This document shows positions 10,099 to 21,682 of a DNA stretch of 64,000 nucleotides, one piece after another (position 1 is the first letter of the stretch; the number at the start of each line of letters is the position of its first letter). This stretch comes from Homarus americanus. Taxonomy: Eukaryota; Arthropoda; Malacostraca; Decapoda; Nephropidae. Made by a program: the position numbers and the translations under genes. The notes under the pieces are model-generated. The model was given only the letters and a program-made list of their open reading frames with translations. It had not been told where the DNA came from and did no database searches. The stretch covers positions 12,882,817 through 12,946,816 of the forward strand of contig NW_024737068.1 of NCBI RefSeq assembly GCF_018991925.1. The letters run 5' to 3'.

Positions 10099-10354
10099 AC
10101 AGCCTGATAAGATAGTACAATCCCACTAATGCACGTTGGTCGGAAATGTCCCTCAAGTTTCCCACAATTCGTCAACCTTAAGGTATTCCCCCACAAGAAC
10201 CTGACGTCTCTCAAGACCATTCATCTTCGTTGTTATCTCAACTCCTGATGGTTGTGTAAACATATCTCTCTCTGTCTCTCTCACACGCTTCTTCCCTCTT
10301 CTCTATTTTTCTTGATGTCTCAGATCATCTTCTTAAATATAATCACAGCTCCTT

Positions 10355-10490
10355 GGCCCTTCCTCCTAGGCATACCTCAGTTCCCAGGCCCTTCCTCCTA
10401 GGCATATCTCAGCTACCGTGTCCTTCCTCCTAGGCATATCTCAGCTCCCAACCCCTTCCTCCTAGGCATATCTCAACTCCCATATTCAAA
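10355..10490. repeat. 32-bp minisatellite, 4 copies
   Basis: CTTCCTCCTAGGCATA recurs at 10359, 10391, 10423 and 10455, each followed by CTCAGCTCCC or a variant. The next 490 bases are AT-rich with no gene seen. Confidence 0.93.
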
Positions 10491-10982
10491 TTCTAAAACA
10501 GTCTTACGTTAAATTCCTTCAACTGGCTATCAGAGAACGTTTACCAGCGAACAGTAAAGTCTCATTGTAATTTCGACACCATTAAGGGATACCATCTTTG
10601 TACCGTGGCTTAACTGTCCAAGCCAGATTACTTTCTTTAACCTCGGGAAGAAAAACATCATGTACTGTACAGGCCATTAAGAACCCGAGAGGTGTTTGTG
10701 TGTCGGGCTGAGACAAGAAACAACAATGTAACTCCTCTGTATTTTTTTTCTTAATATACGTTTAATTTATGTCCTTAATGTGAAGAAAACGCACAAAGAA
10801 AATAGAGAATTAAAGTCTAGTATGTATTTTTTTCCCCCCTTGAGTAATATAATTTAGTGTATTTCCTTCACTTAAAAGAAAATGCGTAAAGAAAATGGAG
10901 GAACTTTTGTTTACATATTATTTACTGCAAGTGTTTTATGTTATGTGTAATTCTTTCTTTGTTTATATCTTCGTATTGTATT

Positions 10983-10985
<3 letters not shown>

Positions 10986-11020
<35 letters not shown>

Positions 11021-11110
11021 GTGTGTTTATTTTTTTCTAGATTGTGTTAGTTTTTGTGTCGTTTTGCTGTGGCGTTTATGGCTTAGTGATAATGTTTAAT
11101 TATTAATTTA

Positions 11111-11151
<41 letters not shown>

Positions 11152-11202
11152 AAACAGGTACACTATCACTACATTCTCATACAATTATTGCTCACCTCTT
11201 GT

Positions 11203-11251
<49 letters not shown>
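10986..11251. repeat. TG, CT and GA microsatellites
   Basis: (TG)n lies at 10986-11019, (CT)n at 11116-11150 and (GA)n at 11208-11251, separated by short unique spacers. 11252-11540 is A- and G-rich with no gene seen. Confidence 0.96.
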
Positions 11252-11253
<2 letters not shown>

Positions 11254-11540
11254 CATCGTTCTGGTTTGCTGTAGTCAAGATGAACAACCACAACGCTGGT
11301 GTGAATACGTGAAGAAAAATAGAGTAAAGAAAAATACGAATAACGAGAGGAAGTGGGTGAGTTAAGACAGGAGTTGGGCCGATAGAAGGAGAAAAAGAAG
11401 ACGAATAGAAAGACCTGATAAAGGACGTGATCGAGAGAGAATGGAAGAGAACAAGGGGGTGATAAAAGAGGTAGCTGAGGATTAATAGAGTGACCTGGGG
11501 AACGAAAACACAAGGGGGAAACTGTGGAAAATGAGCTGGT

Positions 11541-11900
11541 AAAGTAACGTGATGGTGATATAATGGTGATATATAATGTGGTGATGGTGATATAATGGTG
11601 ATATATAATGTGGTGATGGTGATATGTAACGTGATGGTGATATAATGGTGATATATAATGTGGTGATGGTGATAAGTAACGTGATGGTGATTTATAATGT
11701 GGTGATGGTGATATAATGGTGATATATAATGTGGTGATGGTGATAAGTAACGTGATGGTGATATATAATGTGGTGATGGTGATATATAATGTGGCGATGG
11801 TGATATAATGGTGATATATAATGTGGTGATGGTGATATAATGGTGATATATAATGTGGTGATGGTGATATAATGGTGATATATAACGTGATGTTGATATA
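11541..11900. repeat. GATGGTGATATAATGGTGAT-type minisatellite
   Basis: Units of GTGATGGTGATATAATGGTG and ATATATAATGTG alternate irregularly. The His/Tyr/Ile/Thr-rich minus-strand frames come from the repeat. Confidence 0.95.
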
Positions 11901-12059
11901 TTGGCCTCATGACAAGACACACTAATCACAAACTGGTCAACTGCAGTATCTCAGTTCCCTTATACATTACAGCAGGACTCTCGTAATGTTGCTCTGTAAA
12001 GTGTCCCAGTTAATTGACCTAAGTGACTTTTAAGTACCTCTAACTACCTCTCTTAAAGG

Positions 12060-12300
12060 GACTCTCATTAGTGACTGTTATGTGACTAAAGTGAACGGGT
12101 TGAGTGACATTGTTAAGTGACTCTCTTAAAAGACCCTGTTAAGTGACCTCATTAAGTGACCTTGTTAAGCGACCTCATTAAGTGACCTTGTTAAGTGACT
12201 TTATTAAGTGACCTTGTTAAGTGACCTTGTTAAGTGACCTTATTAAGTGACCTTGTTAAGTGACCTCATTAAGTGACCTTGTTAAGTGACTCCCTTAAGA
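12060..12300. repeat. 13-bp TTAAGTGACCTTG minisatellite
   Basis: About fifteen copies of TTAAGTGACCTTG or TTAAGTGACCTCA, diverging towards the left edge. Confidence 0.93.
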
Positions 12301-12469
12301 GTGGCTCACATCTTTAAGGTCGGGGGAAGGAGTTGGCGCTTAGAGCACTGTGGAAAGAGTTCATTAACACCCGACGAAAAAGTTTTAATTCACAAAAATT
12401 CAATTTATATTTCGTAAAACTGAGGTGAATAATTAAATAGGTGAAGGATGAATAATTTGGTGAGTGAAC

Positions 12470-12655
12470 AGTGAATCTCTAGTGAATAACCAATGAATCA
12501 CTAGTGAGTCACCAGTGAATCTTCAGTTCCCCAACAGTGAATCTCTGGTGAGTCAACAGTGAATCTCTAGTGAGTCACCAGTGAGTCACCAGTGAATCTT
12601 TGGTGAGCCAACAGTGAATCTATGTTAAGTCAACAGTGAATCTTTGGTGAATATT
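12470..12655. repeat. AGTGAATCTCTGGTGAGTCA-type minisatellite
   Basis: Degenerate 11- and 22-base units of AGTGAATCTCT and AGTGAGTCACC. Confidence 0.85.
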
Positions 12656-12852
12656 CATACAGTTAACTCATGCCCGTATTGAATAGTTTTTGATGTTTGC
12701 GATGCCACATGTTTGCAAGACAATATTTTCTACCCGAATGGAGATAAAAGTGGGAGAGAAAATTTTATTCGCAAAATCTCAATACAGACACAGATTGACA
12801 CAGCGTACAGGTACAGTAAGGTTTATTGTACGTTGTAATGGTATATGAAAAC

Positions 12853-13165
12853 TGTGATCACCTGAGGATTTACACCCCTGGTTTATTTGACCTTGTGATA
12901 AATAACTAATGGTACCTGTGGCTGTTGGGTTAGATTATCTTAGCTTAACTTAGCATAGGTTAGATTATCTTATCTTAGCTTAGCGTCAACGTTAGGTTAG
13001 GTTAGGTTAGGTTTGGTTATGTATACATTTTAACGTTATGTTATGTTAGGTTAGCGTTAGATTAGATCAGGTTAGGTTAGGTTAGGTTAAGTTAGGTTAG
13101 GTTTGCGTCCGGACAGTTAACCTTCAGATAAAATAAGTTCGGGTGTCTAATTTTCAGGTAATCCA
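12853..13165. mobile_element. Palindromic CCTAA-core element, copy A
   Basis: The left end reads GTGATCACCTGAGGATTTAC and continues to ACCCCTGGTTTATTTGACC. The right end, read inverted, gives GGATTACCTGAAAATTAG, then ACACCCGAACTTATTT. Between them lie about 200 bases of TTAGG-type pentamers with two GTTAGCGT-like inner junctions. Same family as 30323-30490 and 44551-44694. No coding capacity is seen. It is interpreted as a non-autonomous fold-back/MITE-like element whose core expanded as telomere-like pentamers. Confidence 0.68.
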
Positions 13166-13599
13166 AGAATTATGGTGCTGTAACACAGATGTGCCCAGAA
13201 GCTTATCTAAAACCGACTTAATCTAATCGTGTACACAGTAACTGGTTCAGAGCCAACATTAGATTGCCTCAGTTTCATTGCAATTTTGACTACAGTTCTT
13301 TTGCACCCAAGCTTAAGTGAGTTAATTAAATGCGCTCTCATGTCTCCAGCTCCGAGGGAAAATAGCACATATGAGCCTTTGTGAATGTAGGTCGTGGCTG
13401 TAGCTTGTTTGTGTGTGAAATGTTCTCTTTAACTGGAGGAGAATGAGAGAAGAAATCCAGTGAGATAATGGTGTTCTGGTCACCCTTGTGAGAGACGTTT
13501 AGAGATAATGAATAAGACTTCAGAAAGGAGAGACGATTGATTGAGAAGAGATTAAAGAAAACATAGGTCGTTATTATCAATGAGATTTTTAGAAATACG

Positions 13600-13638
<39 letters not shown>

Positions 13639-13854
13639 AAGGACCACTAGGAGATATTCTGACCAGGTGAAAGACAAGAGAGATTCTCACATTCCCAGGA
13701 GATAAAGTGTAATGTGAGGTTTAGGTCAGATGAGAATGCTGAGTAGAGATAAAGTCTCACCTGTCCTCTGAGCCTAACAGGTGAGACAGATTTATTGCTG
13801 TGTGTCATCCAGGTGTGAGGTAAGTTGTTGCTGTTACCTGTGTTTGTTTGATTA

Positions 13855-13888
<34 letters not shown>

Positions 13889-13958
13889 CGCTTATCTTGA
13901 TCACTCTATTCGTTAGTGAAATGAATTAGGTGTTTTCAGATTACGACTTTTACGCACG

Positions 13959-14029
<71 letters not shown>

Positions 14030-14329
14030 GAAAAAAAACCCAGACACACACATTTTCTTTTCCATCTTCTTCCGTAAATTTAGTTCACTCCTTGGGATAA
14101 AAAAAACTCTACTCTCGTCTTCCTTTCAAAATAAGATCCGAGAAGAAATCCTTTTGATGGCGTCTTCGTCCTTGTTATTGCTACTTGTTCTTTGCCCGTT
14201 GTCCTGAGAGAGCAATTGGGGTCCGTGATTGTCCTACGAGCAGTTGTCCTGAGAGGAGAATTTTCCTCCGTAGAGCTGTGGGACCACCTGATATTGACGT
14301 GATGATGGTACCACGCTTATACTGGAGGG
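13166..14329. other. No gene seen; CA/TG microsatellites
   Basis: The stretch contains (CA)n at 13608-13637 and 13951-14028 and (TG)n at 13857-13887 in otherwise unique sequence. 14180-14330 repeats the phrase GTTGTCCTGAGAG twice and has moderate GC. No supported exon was found. Confidence 0.55.
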
Positions 14330-14840
14330 TGAATAGAGGGGGAGGGTTACCACTGGAGGAAGGGAGGGATGGGAGGTTTATCACTGGAGAAAGGAAGGAG
14401 GGAGGGAAAGAAGGTTGGGGGTTATATCACTGGAGGGAGGGAAGGAAAGGGGGAGTTTATCACTGGAGGAAGGATGGTTGGTAGGAGTTTTCTAGTGGAG
14501 TGAAAGAGGGAAGGAACAGGAATTTACCACTGTAGGGGGATTGTGGAGTATTGAGAGTCTAGGAGCCTTAAACTGCTATGGTTTCTTAGGGGAGATGTTG
14601 TTGTCTGTGTTGGAGATGTTGTCTGTGTTGGAGATGATGTCTGTGTTGGAGATGATGTTGCCTGTGTTGGAGATGTTGTCTGTGTTGTAGATGTTGTCTG
14701 TGTTGGAGATGTTGTCGGTGTTGGAGATGTTGCCTGTGTTGTAGATGTTGTCTGTGTTGGAGATGTTGCCAGTGTTGGAGATGTTGTCGGTGTTGGATAT
14801 GTTGCCTGTGTTGGAGATGTTGTCTGTGTTGGAGAGGATG
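14330..14840. repeat. Two adjacent minisatellites
   Basis: 14330-14530 repeats TATCACTGGAGGAAGG in a G-rich context. 14580-14840 repeats GATGTTGTCTGTGTTGGA and GATGTTGCCTGTGTTGTA in 15- to 18-base steps. The Thr/Ser/Pro-rich minus-strand frame over the second array is an artefact. Confidence 0.92.
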
Positions 14841-15086
14841 TTTTCTGAGACACTAATAGACCAATCTACTTCACACTTACAGTACCTCCCAAAGAATTAG
14901 TTGTGTATTGTAACTTTTTTTTTTCAATATAAAAAATAAATAAAGTAGAGGCAATTCATTATGGACTTGGGGTAAAAATCCCGAGGGATATTTGTCATAA
15001 TATGTTCCGTGTACGCTGTTAAATTCTCTTTTTAATGAGGTAAATATTCCTAGTATTATTAACGTATTCTGATGAAAGCTTGTCTA

Positions 15087-15090
<4 letters not shown>

Positions 15091-15134
<44 letters not shown>

Positions 15135-15463
15135 TTAGTTAAGTAATTATATGTTTGTGTGTTTTTGTGTTGTTTTTCTGTATTTGTTTGTGTTTGTGCT
15201 TGGTAATGGTAATGATGGTAGTTTTAGTGATGATGATGATGGTGTCAGTGATAGTGGTGATGGTATTAATGACGGTGGTAGTGATGGTGAAAGTGATGGT
15301 GGTGGTAGGGGTGGTCATGCTGGTGGTAGTGATGGTTAAGATGATAATGATGGTGATGGTGACTGTGACAGTGGTGATGGGGGTACGAGGTGTCTGGATG
15401 TGGTTGACCCATTAAAAAAATTGAGATATTTTTGTCATTGGTGGATGATTGTTATACTCGACT

Positions 15464-15497
<34 letters not shown>
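15091..15497. repeat. (TG)n, GATGGT repeat and (GA)n
   Basis: (TG)n at 15091-15133, a degenerate GGTGATGATGGT tract at 15205-15395, and (GA)n at 15466-15497. Confidence 0.94.
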
Positions 15498-15499
<2 letters not shown>

Positions 15500-16120
15500 A
15501 TGTCATTCAGTTTTACATTTTTAATCACTATAATTTGTCACTAAAGGAAACATTACTTTTCAGTTACCTTTGATCATAATGCATTTTGTTTTTGCCATCA
15601 TTCAATGTTTGCCTGCAACATTCACCAACTCACTTGACAATAAAAAAAAATACAAACGTAGGATGGAACAGAAAATTTCGGCTTTTATCGTATTAGTGAG
15701 GCATGTAAGTTATCGTTTGAAGATCATGTCGGCGATACAGTCAACATGTTGATAGAGGTGATGGGTCCACTAAACCAGCCAGCATTCACCCACGTAGGTA
15801 GTGAAGGCTTCATTGGCTGGGCTGAGATAAGTAAACCTGCCGAGTAAATTTTTGGTTAGGTTCAATTTTCATTCTATCGTTGTGCTGGTTGAATCGGTCT
15901 CTTGTGTTGGTGTGTGTGGTAGACGGACTCGTGGAAGATATAATTATACAGTACCGGCTAATTACAACTGGTCTTCCCGATTTACAACATCTATTACGAA
16001 AAACTAACAAAAGTGCAGCGAAGAGCAAAATCCACAAAGTTTTATTTATAAGTTGTAGATGTTCACTATGACCTCCTGAGGTGTTTCCTCCATACATTTT
16101 GTAGCAAATCCTGCTGAACT
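15498..16120. other. 5' flank of the LINE; no gene seen
   Basis: Unique-looking DNA with no supported reading frame. The short phrase TTTTCCAAAG occurs both near 16128 and near 16186, close to where homology to the LINE begins, but it is too short to be called a target-site duplication. Confidence 0.5.
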
Positions 16121-18199
16121 TTGTCAAATTTTCCAAAGTTATTGGCATTGGTGGAGCAAACTCTTTATTTTTTAAATTTTTCCAAAGGAAAAAGTAAAGG
16201 GGCTAAGGAATGGCCCCAAACGCCCGATACAACGTTCAGGCAAATTAAGAAGAAAAACCAGAAATTCAAGACGTGGGTTGGGTCAAACGATGAGCAAGAC
16301 AGGAGGATGTATGCAAGAGCCAGAAACCAAGCAAAGATAGAGTGTAGGAGGGCTGAAAAGGAGTTCCAAAGGCTGGTTGCACGCGAGGTCAAGTCAAACC
16401 CAAAGGCGTTTTACCGCTATGCAAAGTCGAAATTGAAAACGCGAGTAGGAGTATCAGACCTGAGGCTTGAAGATGGTAGTTACGCAGATTCTGACCAGGA
16501 TAAAGCTGAGGCATTGAACAGCTTCTTTTCCTCAGTGTTCACAAGAGAGGATGCAGCTAACCTTCCTGCGTTTGAGGACAGACGGTTTGACACAGCACTG
16601 ACCCACATTGTGTTCACAGAAGAGGGTATTAGAAATAAACTGTCCAGGCTAAAGGTCCATAAGAGTCCTGGACCTGACATGGTGCATCCTAGAGTGCTAA
16701 GGGAGCTGTGCAACGAGCTTGCAGAGCCCCTGAAGATTCTGTTTTGTAAATGCCTGGATGAACAAATGGTCCCCAGTGAATGGAAAGTGGCTTATGTGAG
16801 TCCTATCTTCAAGAAGGGCGATAGTCACTCCACGAACAACTATAGACCGGTGAGCCTGACCAGCATAATATGTAAAGTACTTGAGAGTATTATCAGAGAT
16901 GCAGCGATGGAACATCTACTACGAAACAACCTTGTAAAAGATTGCCAACACGGTTTTATGCCGGGGCGCTCTTGCTTGACACAATTGCTCAAGGTATTGG
17001 ATATTTGGACCCATATTCTAGAACGGGGTGGTAATATCGACAATATTTACCTAGATTTTGCCAAGGCTTTCGACAGTGTACCCCACGAAAGGCTGAAAAT
17101 CAAACTGGAAGGGTACGGAATTCGGGGAAATGTCCTAGCGTGGATAGAAGACTTTCTACATGACCGCAAGCAATGTGTGGTGATTAATGGCACGAAATCG
17201 TCATCTGTACCTGTAACAAGTGGGGTACCGCAGGGTAGTGTATTGGGCCCGCTGTTGTTTGTTTGTTTCATAAATGATATGCCTGACGTTGTACACTCCT
17301 CCATACAAATGTTTGCCGATGACGCCAAGTTATTTCGGGAAATTAAGAACCAAGCGGACTGTGAAGAGCTGCAGAAGGACCTCTGTGGGCTCCAGGAATG
17401 GTCGAAGGAATGGCTGCTGAGATTCAATGTCACGAAGTGTAAGAGGATGCACCTGGGGCGTACCAACGGTAAGGAGGCGTACCATATGTCCCAACGGGAT
17501 GAAGAAAATGTACTAGTTGAGACTGTGTGTGAGAAGGACCTAGGTGTGTATGTTGACAATGAGCTGAAGTTCTCGGGCCATTGTGAGAAGAAGGTAAATC
17601 AGGCAAATAAATTATTGGGTCTTATAAGAAGGTCGTTCAGATATCTAGACGGTCCGTCCCTCGTGACGATCTTCAGGAGTGAAGTGCTTCCCCATCTGGA
17701 GTACTGTCACCCCATCTGGTCCCCGAGATATGCTAGGGACTGCCAGTTGGTTGAAAATGTTCAAAGGAGGGCCACCAAGCTGGTGCCTGCACTTCGGCAT
17801 CTCAGCTACCCTGCGAGATTGGAGCGCCTGAACTTGCCTAGCTTATACTACAGACGGGCAAGGGGGGACCTAGTTGAGGTTTATAAGCATCTCAGGGGGC
17901 ACTACTCAGTTGAGTGTCCTTACTTGGAGCTGGCGGACGCTCGCCCCACAAGGGGTCACAGCTCAAGATTGAAGAAGCCGCAAGTCCGGAAAACCGTGAG
18001 GGCAAACTTTTTCGGAGTGAGGGTTGTAAACTCTTGGAACAATCTACCAGAAAGTGTTGTGACGGCACCGAGTGTGAGCTCTTTCAAGAGAAGACTTGAC
18101 CAACACTGGAGCGGGTTCAGGTACATTCAGGAGCCGGTGCATGCCCAGTATTTGCCAACAGTGCGTGACAGAGACGTGACCGATCGCCCGGGCGGCTAG
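16121..18199 (+). CDS. LINE reverse transcriptase, CR1/L2-like, 5'-truncated but open
   Basis: A 692-residue open frame encodes the reverse transcriptase half of a non-LTR retrotransposon ORF2. Residues 1-25 are probably flanking DNA read through. Residues 30-150 match the linker between endonuclease and RT (KARNEC-like region, then ALNSFFSSVF). The fingers/palm follow: SPGPD (182-186), VSPIFKKGD (226-234), NNYRPVSLTSIICKVLE (239-255), motif A LDFAKAFDSV (311-320, catalytic D312), SGVPQGSVLGPLLF (367-380) and FADD (398-401). The C-terminal region carries LEYCHPIW (526-533), VQRRATKLVP (547-556), RARGDLVEVYKHL (579-591) and VVNSWNNLPESVV (635-647). Complete CR1/L2 ORF2 proteins are usually about 900-1000 residues with an N-terminal endonuclease, which is absent here. 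No internal stop or frameshift is present, unlike every other TE in the window, so this is the youngest copy. It cannot move by itself without endonuclease. Confidence 0.93.
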   Translation: MSNFPKLLALVEQTLYFLNFSKGKSKGAKEWPQTPDTTFRQIKKKNQKFKTWVGSNDEQDRRMYARARNQAKIECRRAEKEFQRLVAREVKSNPKAFYRYAKSKLKTRVGVSDLRLEDGSYADSDQDKAEALNSFFSSVFTREDAANLPAFEDRRFDTALTHIVFTEEGIRNKLSRLKVHKSPGPDMVHPRVLRELCNELAEPLKILFCKCLDEQMVPSEWKVAYVSPIFKKGDSHSTNNYRPVSLTSIICKVLESIIRDAAMEHLLRNNLVKDCQHGFMPGRSCLTQLLKVLDIWTHILERGGNIDNIYLDFAKAFDSVPHERLKIKLEGYGIRGNVLAWIEDFLHDRKQCVVINGTKSSSVPVTSGVPQGSVLGPLLFVCFINDMPDVVHSSIQMFADDAKLFREIKNQADCEELQKDLCGLQEWSKEWLLRFNVTKCKRMHLGRTNGKEAYHMSQRDEENVLVETVCEKDLGVYVDNELKFSGHCEKKVNQANKLLGLIRRSFRYLDGPSLVTIFRSEVLPHLEYCHPIWSPRYARDCQLVENVQRRATKLVPALRHLSYPARLERLNLPSLYYRRARGDLVEVYKHLRGHYSVECPYLELADARPTRGHSSRLKKPQVRKTVRANFFGVRVVNSWNNLPESVVTAPSVSSFKRRLDQHWSGFRYIQEPVHAQYLPTVRDRDVTDRPGG

Positions 18200-18460
18200 C
18201 GAGCCGACCTTTTGGTGAAGAATATAAAGGAAAAGAGTCGTGACCGATCGCCCAAGCGGCTAACAAGCCGATCAGTGGCGAAGAGGATAAAAGTATTACA
18301 GGAATGTTATAACCTCTTTGTGAAAATCGGCTACGCACCAGCTTGCTGAAACAAAATATCGACTTTGTCCTCTTGCAGCTGGAACATCGCACACAGCAGT
18401 AGCATATCACGGTAACTGGTGCCGCAAGTGGCTGTTCACCCATCTGTCGGAACACATTGG
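18200..18460 (+). mobile_element. Probable 3' UTR of the CR1/L2-like LINE
   Basis: Directly after the stop codon, the phrase GTGACCGATCGCCC followed by GCGGCTA and AGCCGA occurs twice (about 18176-18208 and 18238-18270), giving a short 3' UTR duplication. The 3' boundary of the element is not visible; about 18460 is a guess based on the fall in GC. Confidence 0.5.
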
Positions 18461-18896
18461 TATCTCAATATTAAAAAGAGAAATTCTCTTCAGTTTTTTC
18501 ACAGTTATTTTGTTTTAATTAAATCGTTGGGGAAGACCATATGTAATATCCCGGTACATACATCTCTTATATATGGTATTGTCATATAACGTTAAGGATT
18601 TACTAAGGTTCAGTATACAGTAAATAAATATACAAGAGGTTGTGGGTAACTAATATACACATTATATAACTCTTAAACTTACAAGAGAGAGAAATAAGAG
18701 TACTTTGTCATCTAAAATTCATCATAATGGCGTAAGTTAAAGTTAGATCGTAAAACACACGCGCCTTAACTGTGGTTAGAGTAATAACTATTAACCTTCC
18801 TCTGGGGAGTGAACACGAGGTGGATGTGAACGACTGTGAGCAAACAACACAGCCAACATTATTTTTGACCCAATCTGCCTTAATCAACGCTAGACT
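18461..18896. other. No gene seen
   Basis: AT-rich unique-looking sequence. Confidence 0.5.
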
Positions 18897-18990
18897 TTGA
18901 ACTAACCTAACATAACCTAACCTGTCTTACCTAACCTAAACCTAACCTAACCAGCACTAACGTTTGACCTAACCTAACCTAATCAGCACT
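18897..18990. repeat. Degenerate CCTAA pentamer tract
   Basis: CCTAA runs are interrupted by CAGCACTAA, which occurs twice, each time beside a TTTGACC- or TTCTGACC-like phrase. Confidence 0.88.
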
Positions 18991-20069
18991 AAATTCTGAC
19001 CTATGAAATACCAGGACTAATTAATAATATCTTGAAGACTGACATTAACTGTTTAAGAATTAATGAACAGTTAAACGAAACGAAAATAAATTATCATTGA
19101 ACAGGTGAATAATAACAGGTATGTCTCCCTCAAAGACCAAATTCGACCAGTCAGCAACGTGTGATAATTTCGGCACCATATTGCGAAACATTTGTGCAAA
19201 ATTATCATCATTATTTGCTTTGTTTAACGTGATGTTTATTAATGAGTAGAGCAAATCTAGGCCATGTAACACAATAGGTCCTGTAAAAATGTTGTTCGAA
19301 TCTTTTTCCTTTTTTTCTTTAATACGAATTCCAGTGTTGGTTTCATTTTTTGTTTCTCAATTTTGTGTTTCGATATTAGTATGAGAGTACACTGTAATTA
19401 TACTTTCATGCTGTGGAAATGTATAAATAAAAAAAAACAGCATTCTAGATTAATTTGCATATTCCTCATTTGGAACGTGCTTACCACTTCACAAAGAATG
19501 CAAATATCACTTTTTCAAATCAATAAATGCATTATATCAGCTGATGTTACGTCTTTATACAAGGGAAAGAATTATTAACATCTCTTTTAAAAATTTATTT
19601 GCATACACTAACAGAAAAAAATAGAAGACGCGTAGAATTTAATATCAATTTGTATTTACATCAGCATAACAACTTAAGTAAAGTACTCAACGCTGCTTCC
19701 AAGTCTTGAAAAGTCTTACGAAATCATAAAATAGTCTTACCAGGTCTTAAAAAAGTCTTACTAAGTCTCACGGTTGTGTTTATATACATTTCCTGAACAC
19801 ATATATAAATTAATTTCCAGGGTGCTTCATGAAACTATGTTACTGACAGAGAGAGAGAGAGAGAGAGGTATGTATACATGTGTGTGTGTGTGTGTGTATG
19901 CATATGCGTGTGTATATATATTAGGACATAGTTTCAAATTCACTGAAGCTAAACTGGTAAAGTTAGTGAACTCTGATAATACGGTACTGGAGGTGATGTA
20001 TTAATGCAATATCTGGTTTACCTGAGCGAGTAAACAGTGATTCTAATTAACAGGTATATGTTGTAAGCA
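18991..20069. other. No gene seen; AT-rich DNA
   Basis: AT-rich unique sequence with a degenerate AGTCTTAC repeat (19690-19770), a short (GA)n at 19848-19868 and a short (TG)n at 19880-19897. Confidence 0.55.
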
Positions 20070-20515
20070 TAGCCACGACTCACACACCTGAACTACGACT
20101 CATACACCTGAACCACGACTCTCGCACTTGAACCACGACTCACACATCTGAACCACGACTCATACACCTGTACCACGACTCACACACCTGAACCACGACT
20201 CACACACCTGAACCACGACTCACACACCTGAACCACGACTCATTACTAATTCTGAAACCACGACTCACACACCTGAAACCACGATTCACATACCTGAACC
20301 ACGACCACACTAATTCCGAAACCACGACTCACACACCTGAACCACGACTCACACACCTGAACCACGACTCACACACCTGAACCACGACTCACACACCTGA
20401 ACCACGACTCACACACCTGAACCACGACTCACACACCTGAACCACGACTCACACACCTGAACCACCACTCACACACCTGAACCACCACTCACACACCTGA
20501 ACCACGACTCACACC
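20070..20515. repeat. 20-bp ACCACGACTCACACACCTGA minisatellite
   Basis: About twenty copies of a 20-base unit. The right half (20325-20500) is almost perfect, while the left half carries substitutions and a CATTACTAATTCTGAA-type insertion that occurs twice. Confidence 0.97.
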
Positions 20516-21029
20516 TAAACACCCTACCACAAATACTTAAAAAAAGACTCATAAAAACCAATCCACCCCCCCCAAAAAAAAATTATTTACTTCTAAAAAT
20601 ACGAGAGTAACATCAGAGTGATTTTTTTTATATATTTTTTATACTGAATAAATTAATTTTACTGTTTTTTCTCACATGAATTATTTCGATACGGGTCGTT
20701 ACTGCGGTTCATAGAGGATACATACGCATACTGTACAGCCCAAGAGTTTTATACAGTTCACACAAGAGAGAGAGTTAAATTTCGTATCATCTGTCATGCA
20801 TACCAGAGCTGTCATATTACTGGGGGGAAAGTGACTGGAATTATATAGTTCATCCATTAGTGAGCAGTTTTGTTCAGAGTATTGTTCAATTATTGTGTTA
20901 GTGGTTAATAATGTTAATAATTTGTTCTGTGAATATATTAAGTGATTATAATTGTTAAAATGGGTTAATTTATTACAGCAGGGTCAAGATAGTTTCCGTC
21001 TTGCTAAATAAAAAAATGTGTGGCCGGGC
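20516..21029. other. No gene seen
   Basis: A/T-rich sequence with homopolymer runs. Confidence 0.5.
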
Positions 21030-21120
21030 TCTTTTAGTGTTCTCTGAGGCCGGGTTCTCTCTGAGGCCGGGTTCTCTCTGGGGCCGGGCTATCTTAGGGC
21101 CGGATTCTTCCAGGAGCCAG
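21030..21120. repeat. GGCCGGGTTCTCTCTGA repeat
   Basis: Four to five copies of GAGGCCGGGTTCTCTCTG or a variant make a short GC-rich island in AT-rich surroundings. 21121-21630 is AT-rich with no gene seen. Confidence 0.85.
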
Positions 21121-21634
21121 TTCACCTAATGTCAACAAATACACTTCTCTCTCATGTAAAAAAAAATCTCTATTTCCCCCCATAACAAAATTAAAAAAAA
21201 GTAAAAAAAAAAAGTCATTAAAATAATCATACAATCGGTTTATTTTTCATCACGGAAAAAAAAAATTAAATTAGAACAAATCATTTTTCCCCCAGTTGGT
21301 GAAATAAAAATAATTAAGCAGATTCACTTTATTCTTTCAAAGACAAAAGAGAAAAGAAAAAAGACAAACATAAATGAATAATTGGTAAAATTTAAGCTTT
21401 GGTAATTCCTGTGTGTTCACTTCGCGATAGATTTAATTACTGATGTACGAGAAACTAAATAATTCCAGGCTGTCTCGATTATTGTGATTATAACTAAAGT
21501 TGTCTATACTCTGATATAATTAGTGTTGGGATGGAGGTTATATATAATTGTATCAGGTATAATTATAATTCTGGTGTATAATTGGTATTTTGATAAATGT
21601 TTGGATGTTTTTTGTTCTAGTTTGAGAGGAATTT

Positions 21635-21682
<48 letters not shown>

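Noticed and set aside
16121..16195. Residues 1-25 of the RT frame as a genuine N-terminus
   Set aside because: They show no similarity to LINE proteins, and a truncation breakpoint near 16185-16200 is more likely.
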